A DNA stretch of 54,618 nucleotides from Xanthobacteraceae bacterium (GTDB lineage Bacteria; Pseudomonadota; Alphaproteobacteria; Rhizobiales; Xanthobacteraceae): the NCBI GenBank assembly GCA_030038415.1, contig JASHOX010000290.1, positions 1 through 54,618 on the forward strand, read 5' to 3'. Numbering within the stretch: position 1 is the stretch's first letter; every line of letters begins with the position of its first letter. The notes below the pieces were generated by a model. It did no database searches and had not been told where the DNA came from. It worked only from the letters and a program-made list of their open reading frames with translations. Made by a program: the position numbers and the translations under genes. Positions 50,617 through 54,618 of this stretch are shown piece by piece.

Positions 50617-51897
50617 CTATGCCTTCAACGCGTCGGCGTAAGGATAAATGACCTTGCCGGTTACCTCATCCGGAGGCGCCAGCACGGTCTGATAACTCAT
50701 GCCCCGCCAGGTATCGAGGTTCGCGGCGTCGGTGATGTCGTGATACTGCACCTGCAGCTGCCGGGCTTTGACCCACTCGCCGTTTTTGCCGAACCTGATG
50801 CCGTCGATCATGATGGTGTTGAAGGCGTGGCTGCGCATGTAATCGGCGAGCTTGTCGTCATTGATGCTCTTGGTTCCGGTGATGGCCTCGGCCAAGAGTT
50901 GCATGCGGGCATAGCCCCAGCCGCCGAGATAATAGCCAAGCGGGTCGATGCCGATGCCCGGCGCGCGCGCCTGGTATTTCTTGAAAAAGTCCGCCGCAGG
51001 CGCCATCAATTTTTCCGATGGCACCCAGTTATCGTAGTTCACGATGCCATTGAGCTTGCTCTTGAGCTTGTTCTTGAACACCGTCGCCTGCAGGCCGACC
51101 ATGCCGCCGCCGAACATTTTCGGCTTCAAGCCCAGTTCGTTGGCCGACAGCGCGATGCCGACCGAGCTCAGCGGGTAGGAACAGATGCACACCAGATCCG
51201 CATTGGCGGCCTGGATGGCGCGGACAATCGGCGAGTAGTCGGTCGTGTTCGGCGGGTAGTTTTTGTCGTAGACGACCTTGAAGCCGTATTGTTTCGCGTT
51301 AGCGCGTGCGCCTTCCATGGCGTTGTGCGAGAACTCAGCGTCGTCGCCCGCGATCGCGACGGTTTGCGGCTTGGGCTTTTGTGCGGCGGCGACCTGGAAG
51401 AATCCTTCGGTCAACGTCGCCTTCGGATTCGGGCCGGCCGTCGGTATGAATGAGAAGTATTTCGGATATTTGAACTCGGCATTGGCATCGAGCGCGAACA
51501 GGCTGATGAAGAGCTTGTTCTTTTGCATGACGATGGGGATGGCCGGAGCGACCATGTTGGTCGCGTAGCCGCTGAGGACGAGGTCGACTTTGTCGACGTC
51601 GAGCAGCTTCGTATAGATGCCCGGGATTGTCGATGGATTGGACTGGTCGTCGTAATGGACCAGCTCGATCTGACGGCCGAGCAGGCCGCCCTTGGCGTTG
51701 ACTTCTTCCGCCCAGATCTGGCTGCCGAGCAGCGCCTGCTGGCCGTTGGGTGCGAGCGGGCCGGTCAGCGCCATGCCGAAGCCGATTTTGATCGGCGCGG
51801 CGCCTTGGGCGAAAGCGGACTTCGTTGCGAGCGCAGGTGACAGGAGAGCGGCGCCGATGCCGGCATTGACGCCGCGGCGCGTTATGCGACGACTCAT
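50617..51897 (-). CDS. ABC transporter substrate-binding protein, branched-chain amino acid (Peripla_BP_6) type
   Basis: A 426-aa exported type I binding protein. The signal peptide is twin-arginine-like (SRRITRRGVNAGIGAALLSPAL, cleavage near AFAQG). The mature part starts IKIGFGMALTGPLAPNG and has GGLLGRQIELVHYDDQSNP, typical of LivJ/amide/urea receptors. The ATG at 51897 has an ideal GGAGGA site. It is by eye more than three-quarters identical to the protein at 52047-53321, and the two are tandem. No LivHMGF-type permease or ATPase genes accompany them. Ligand not predictable. Confidence 0.93.
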   Translation of the reverse strand: MSRRITRRGVNAGIGAALLSPALATKSAFAQGAAPIKIGFGMALTGPLAPNGQQALLGSQIWAEEVNAKGGLLGRQIELVHYDDQSNPSTIPGIYTKLLDVDKVDLVLSGYATNMVAPAIPIVMQKNKLFISLFALDANAEFKYPKYFSFIPTAGPNPKATLTEGFFQVAAAQKPKPQTVAIAGDDAEFSHNAMEGARANAKQYGFKVVYDKNYPPNTTDYSPIVRAIQAANADLVCICSYPLSSVGIALSANELGLKPKMFGGGMVGLQATVFKNKLKSKLNGIVNYDNWVPSEKLMAPAADFFKKYQARAPGIGIDPLGYYLGGWGYARMQLLAEAITGTKSINDDKLADYMRSHAFNTIMIDGIRFGKNGEWVKARQLQVQYHDITDAANLDTWRGMSYQTVLAPPDEVTGKVIYPYADALKA

Positions 51898-51958
51898 TGG
51901 GTTCCTCCACAGAGCAGGTTTTCTGTTTGATGGGACCCGGTCTGACCGCCGGGCTTAG

Positions 51959-51991
51959 GCCTGGCGCTATTATGGCACCATGGCGCCAGGC
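51959..51991. repeat. Perfect 9-bp inverted repeat between the tandem binding-protein genes
   Basis: GCCTGGCGC (51959-51967) and GCGCCAGGC (51983-51991) with a 15-base loop, 61 bases upstream of the start of the downstream receptor gene. There is no T run in the direction of transcription. It could stabilise the 3' end of the first mRNA or mark separate regulation of the second copy. Confidence 0.5.
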
Positions 51992-52046
51992 AAAAGCACG
52001 AAATGTCATGCCGCTCCCGCCGAGGCGGGGGCAGCGGCAGCGCGGC

Positions 52047-53321
52047 TTATCCCTGCGCTTTCTCGTAAGGGTAAATAACCTTGCCCGTCGCTTCGTCCGC
52101 CGGCGTGAGCACGGTCTGATAGCTCATGCCGCGCCAAGTTTCGAGGTTCGCGGCGTCGGTGATGCCGTGATATTGCACCTGCAACATCCCGGATTTGGTC
52201 CATTCGCCGTTCTTACCGAACTTGATGCCCGACGCCATGATCGTGTTGAACGAATGGCTGCGCATGTAGTCGGCGAGCTTGTCGTCGTTGATGCTCTTGG
52301 CGCCTTCGATCGCCTGTTGCAGCACCTGGAAGTAGGCGTAGCCCCAGCCGCCGAGATAATAGCCAAGCGGGTCGATGCCTTGGCCCGGCGCCCGTGACTG
52401 GTAGGTTTTGAAAAAGTCCGCGGCGGGAGCCATCAGTTTCGGCGACGGCACCCAGGTCTCATAGTTCACGACGCCGTTGAGCTTGGACTTGAGCTTGTCC
52501 TTGAAGACCGTCGCCTGCAGCCCGACCATGGCGCCGCCCATCATCTTTGGCTTGAAGCCGAGCTCGTTGGCGGACTGCAACAGACCGACCGAGCTCAAGG
52601 GATAGGAGCAGAACACGACGAGGTCCGGGTTGGCGGCCTGGATCGCCCGGATGATCGGCGAGAAATCCGTCGTATTCGGCGGATAGGTTTTGTCATAGAC
52701 GCTCTTGAAGCCGTACTTCTTCACATTGTTGCGGGCGCCCTCGGCGGCGTTGTGCGAGAAGTCGGCATCCTCGGCCGCAATGGCGATGGTCTGCGGCTTT
52801 GGGCTCTGCGCGCTGGCGACCTGGAAAAACCCTTCGGTGAACGACTCGCGCGGCGTCGGGCCGGACGGCAGCATCGAGAAATATTTCGGATAGTGGAATT
52901 CGCCGTTGGCATCGAGCGCGAACAGACCGATAAAGACCTTGCCTTTTTGCATGACGACCGGAATCGCCGGCGCAACCATGTTGGTGGCATAACCGCTGAC
53001 CACGAGGTCGACCTTGTCGACGTCGAGCAGCTTCGTATAGATGCCGGGAATCGTCGCCGGATTGGACTGATCGTCGTAATTAACCAGCTGAACCTGACGG
53101 CCGAGCAGGCCGCCTTTGGCGTTGACTTGCTCTTGCCAGATCTGGGCGCCCAGCAGGGCCTGTTTGCCGTTCGCCGCGAGCGGGCCGGTCAGCGCCATAC
53201 TGAAACCGATTTTGATCGGCGCGGCGCCCTGCGCGAAAGCGGGCGCGCGGGCCAGGGCGGGCGAAATCAGCGCGGCGCCGATGCCAGCGTTAATGCCGCG
53301 CCGGGAGATACGAAGACTCAT
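52047..53321 (-). CDS. ABC transporter substrate-binding protein (Peripla_BP_6), paralogue of its neighbour
   Basis: A 424-aa receptor with the same layout as the gene at 50617-51897. It has a twin-arginine-like signal (SRRGINAGIGAALISPAL), then IKIGFSMALTGPLAANG, NYDDQSNPATIPG and a shared C-terminal WRGMSYQTVL. Identity continues along the whole length, so this is a tandem duplication. Differences are scattered, e.g. ligand-region PTAGPNPKATLT versus PSGPTPRESFT. The ATG at 53321 has GGAGGA at seven bases; a TTG four codons upstream is rejected. The spacer to 53606 shows no gene. Confidence 0.93.
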   Translation of the reverse strand: MSLRISRRGINAGIGAALISPALARAPAFAQGAAPIKIGFSMALTGPLAANGKQALLGAQIWQEQVNAKGGLLGRQVQLVNYDDQSNPATIPGIYTKLLDVDKVDLVVSGYATNMVAPAIPVVMQKGKVFIGLFALDANGEFHYPKYFSMLPSGPTPRESFTEGFFQVASAQSPKPQTIAIAAEDADFSHNAAEGARNNVKKYGFKSVYDKTYPPNTTDFSPIIRAIQAANPDLVVFCSYPLSSVGLLQSANELGFKPKMMGGAMVGLQATVFKDKLKSKLNGVVNYETWVPSPKLMAPAADFFKTYQSRAPGQGIDPLGYYLGGWGYAYFQVLQQAIEGAKSINDDKLADYMRSHSFNTIMASGIKFGKNGEWTKSGMLQVQYHGITDAANLETWRGMSYQTVLTPADEATGKVIYPYEKAQG

Positions 53322-53606
53322 TGGTTCCTCCAAAAATGCGTGTTTCTGATTCGTGGTGCTGACGAGCAGGCCCGGAAGGGCATGACGCGGCAGTGTCGGG
53401 CGTAAGAATGCCCTGGTTTAACGCGCATGAAAAGAGAGTGACCGGGAGCGTGGCAATCTGCCCGACCCGGTCGGGTTCGCAGCCGAAGCGCGGTCGCGCC
53501 CCGGAAAATGCCTGCACAAAGGCCACCGCCCACGGAATGGGCATTTCCCATCGGAATCGGACGGGATAATCTCGCCCGGCAGGGTCCATCCTTGGGAAAG
53601 GCGAGC

Positions 53607-54089
53607 ATGATTGCGCTGTCGGTCAACGGAAAGACCTACAACGTCGATGTCGAGGCGGATACGCCTCTGCTTTGGGTGCTGCGCGACACGATCGGGCTCA
53701 CCGGCACGAAATACGGCTGCGGCATTGCCCAATGCGGCTGCTGCACCGTGCATATCGGCGACGTCGCCACCCGGTCGTGCCAGGTCCCGGTCGGCACGAT
53801 CGGCGCCGCGCAGATCACCACGATCGAGGCGTTGGCGCAGGGCGGCAAGCTGCATCCGGTCCAGCAAGCCTGGATCGATCACGATGTGCCGCAGTGCGGC
53901 TATTGCCAGACCGGAATGATGATGGCGGTCGTGGCGCTGCTCAAGGAAAAGCCGCAACCGACCGACGCCGATATTGATGCGGCGATTACCAATATCTGCC
54001 GCTGCGGGACCTATCAGCGCATCCGCGCCGCGATCCACGCCGCCGCCGAGGGCGCTTTACAGCGACGTGACGCCCAGGCGGCACGATAA
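53607..54089 (+). CDS. (2Fe-2S)-binding small subunit, CoxS/IorA-like
   Basis: A 160-aa protein of the xanthine oxidase family small subunit. The N-terminal plant-type [2Fe-2S] domain has Cys38, Cys43, Cys46 and Cys58 ([11 protein letters not shown]), and the C-terminal four-helix [2Fe-2S] domain has Cys97, Cys100, Cys131 and Cys133 (CGYCQTG and CRCGTY). It resembles the alpha subunit of isoquinoline 1-oxidoreductase and aldehyde dehydrogenases. Normally it passes electrons from a molybdopterin subunit. That large subunit is not next to it: the next gene, 21 bases on, is a ThDP enzyme. The ATG at 53607 is supported by GGGAAAGG. Confidence 0.93.
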   Translation: MIALSVNGKTYNVDVEADTPLLWVLRDTIGLTGTKYGCGIAQCGCCTVHIGDVATRSCQVPVGTIGAAQITTIEALAQGGKLHPVQQAWIDHDVPQCGYCQTGMMMAVVALLKEKPQPTDADIDAAITNICRCGTYQRIRAAIHAAAEGALQRRDAQAAR

Positions 54090-54110
54090 ATTCAACAAAA
54101 GGAAAATGAA

Positions 54111-54618
54111 ATGAACGACGTCGCCAAACCGGAGGCGCCTGTCAGCTACGCCAAGAAAGCCTGGCAGTCGGACGTCATCGTCGATTTGCTCCGGCATTAC
54201 GACTTTCCCTATATCGCGCTCAATCCCGGCGCCAGCTATCGCGGCTTGCACGATTCGCTGGTCAATTACGGCGGCAATCATCCGCCGATCCTGTTGTGCC
54301 AGCACGAGAAGATCGCCGTGCAGATCGCCCATGGCTACGCCAAGGCGACCGGCCGGCCGATGGTGGCGATCGTGCACGACATCGTCGGCATGCTGCATGC
54401 CACCATGGGCATCTATTACGCCTATATCGACCGCTGCCCGGTGTTCGTCATCGGCGCGACCGGGCCGATGGACGAAAGCCGCCGCCGGCCCTTCATCGAT
54501 TGGATTCACACCGCCAACGTCAACGGCGAGCAGCTCCGCCATTACGTGAAGTGGGATTACCAGCCGGCCAGCATCGAAGGCGTGCCGGACTCGTTCGCGC
54601 GCGCTTATGCGGCGATGA
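54111..54618 (+). CDS. Thiamine-diphosphate-dependent enzyme, N-terminal part (runs off window)
   Basis: The first 169 residues are present. They begin MNDVAKPEAPVSYAKKAWQS and carry the pyrimidine-domain features LNPGASYRGLHDSL and LCQHEKIAVQIAHGYAKATG, with the catalytic Glu in QHEK. The frame is still open at the window end. The protein belongs to the ALS/benzoylformate decarboxylase group but differs from the ThDP enzyme at 6979. GGAAAATGAA precedes the ATG. It probably forms an operon with the [2Fe-2S] protein gene 21 bases upstream. Substrate unknown. Confidence 0.88.
   Translation, partial: MNDVAKPEAPVSYAKKAWQSDVIVDLLRHYDFPYIALNPGASYRGLHDSLVNYGGNHPPILLCQHEKIAVQIAHGYAKATGRPMVAIVHDIVGMLHATMGIYYAYIDRCPVFVIGATGPMDESRRRPFIDWIHTANVNGEQLRHYVKWDYQPASIEGVPDSFARAYAAM

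Noticed and set aside
1-54618. CRISPR arrays, integrases, IS elements or phage genes
   Set aside because: I looked for regularly spaced direct repeats, DDE transposases, recombinases and structural phage genes and found none. The only selfish remnants are the VapC fragment and small palindromes.

Overview
The window is GC-rich chromosomal DNA from an alphaproteobacterium, most likely a Hyphomicrobiales member of the Bradyrhizobium/Xanthobacteraceae type. The order is fairly secure; the family is an inference. The evidence is strong GC bias at third codon positions, three Bug-type receptors without TctAB, DUF1194, DUF4189 and DUF6460-like proteins, two Phasin_2-type phasins, a tRNA-His with A73 and no canonical G-1 (an alphaproteobacterial trait), and dense intergenic palindromes of the kind common in this group. 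I see no phage, plasmid backbone, IS element, CRISPR array or rRNA.

Layout. 1-11.2 kb: a partial cyclase-family hydrolase, an orphan Rieske oxygenase, an MFS exporter, msrB, a Bug receptor, a DUF4189 secreted protein, a core-MetE-like methyltransferase divergent from a second cyclase, a ThDP-dependent enzyme and a hybrid sensor kinase. 11.2-21.7 kb: a 66-aa membrane protein, a probably frameshifted small gene, a CaiB-type CoA-transferase divergent from malonyl-CoA decarboxylase, a VOC protein, an SDR, glpD, a single-domain response regulator, a polyamine-type ABC transporter without its binding protein, a VapC toxin remnant and a small membrane protein. 21.8-29.3 kb: AsmA, a DUF1194 protein, a 1024-aa PAS kinase and two phasins closed by a clear terminator.

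29.4-37.8 kb is the most coherent block. It holds tRNA-His, a Bug receptor and two-subunit aconitase X on the plus strand. These converge with a minus-strand operon read as iron-sulfur subunit, two heme-type membrane anchors, flavoprotein, class I fumarase alpha and beta, and a 4-TM protein. The operon looks like a complete second succinate dehydrogenase/fumarate reductase wired to a fumarase, but the flavoprotein has Cys where the FAD-attaching His normally sits.

37.9-54.6 kb: an acyl-CoA synthetase, a GST and a Bug receptor, a FemAB/CelD-like GNAT, a MarR regulator tightly divergent from a UbiD-family decarboxylase, a second AMP-dependent ligase divergent from a second Rieske oxygenase, a small protein coupled to a DUF5996 protein, a second core-MetE-like protein, two tandem near-duplicate ABC solute receptors, an orphan CoxS/IorA-type [2Fe-2S] protein, and the start of a second ThDP enzyme that runs off the window.

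Taken together the region looks like accessory catabolism of organic and aromatic acids: uptake receptors, CoA activation, decarboxylation, oxygenation and dehydration of dicarboxylates, with central redox and storage-granule genes in between. No defence or secretion system is visible.
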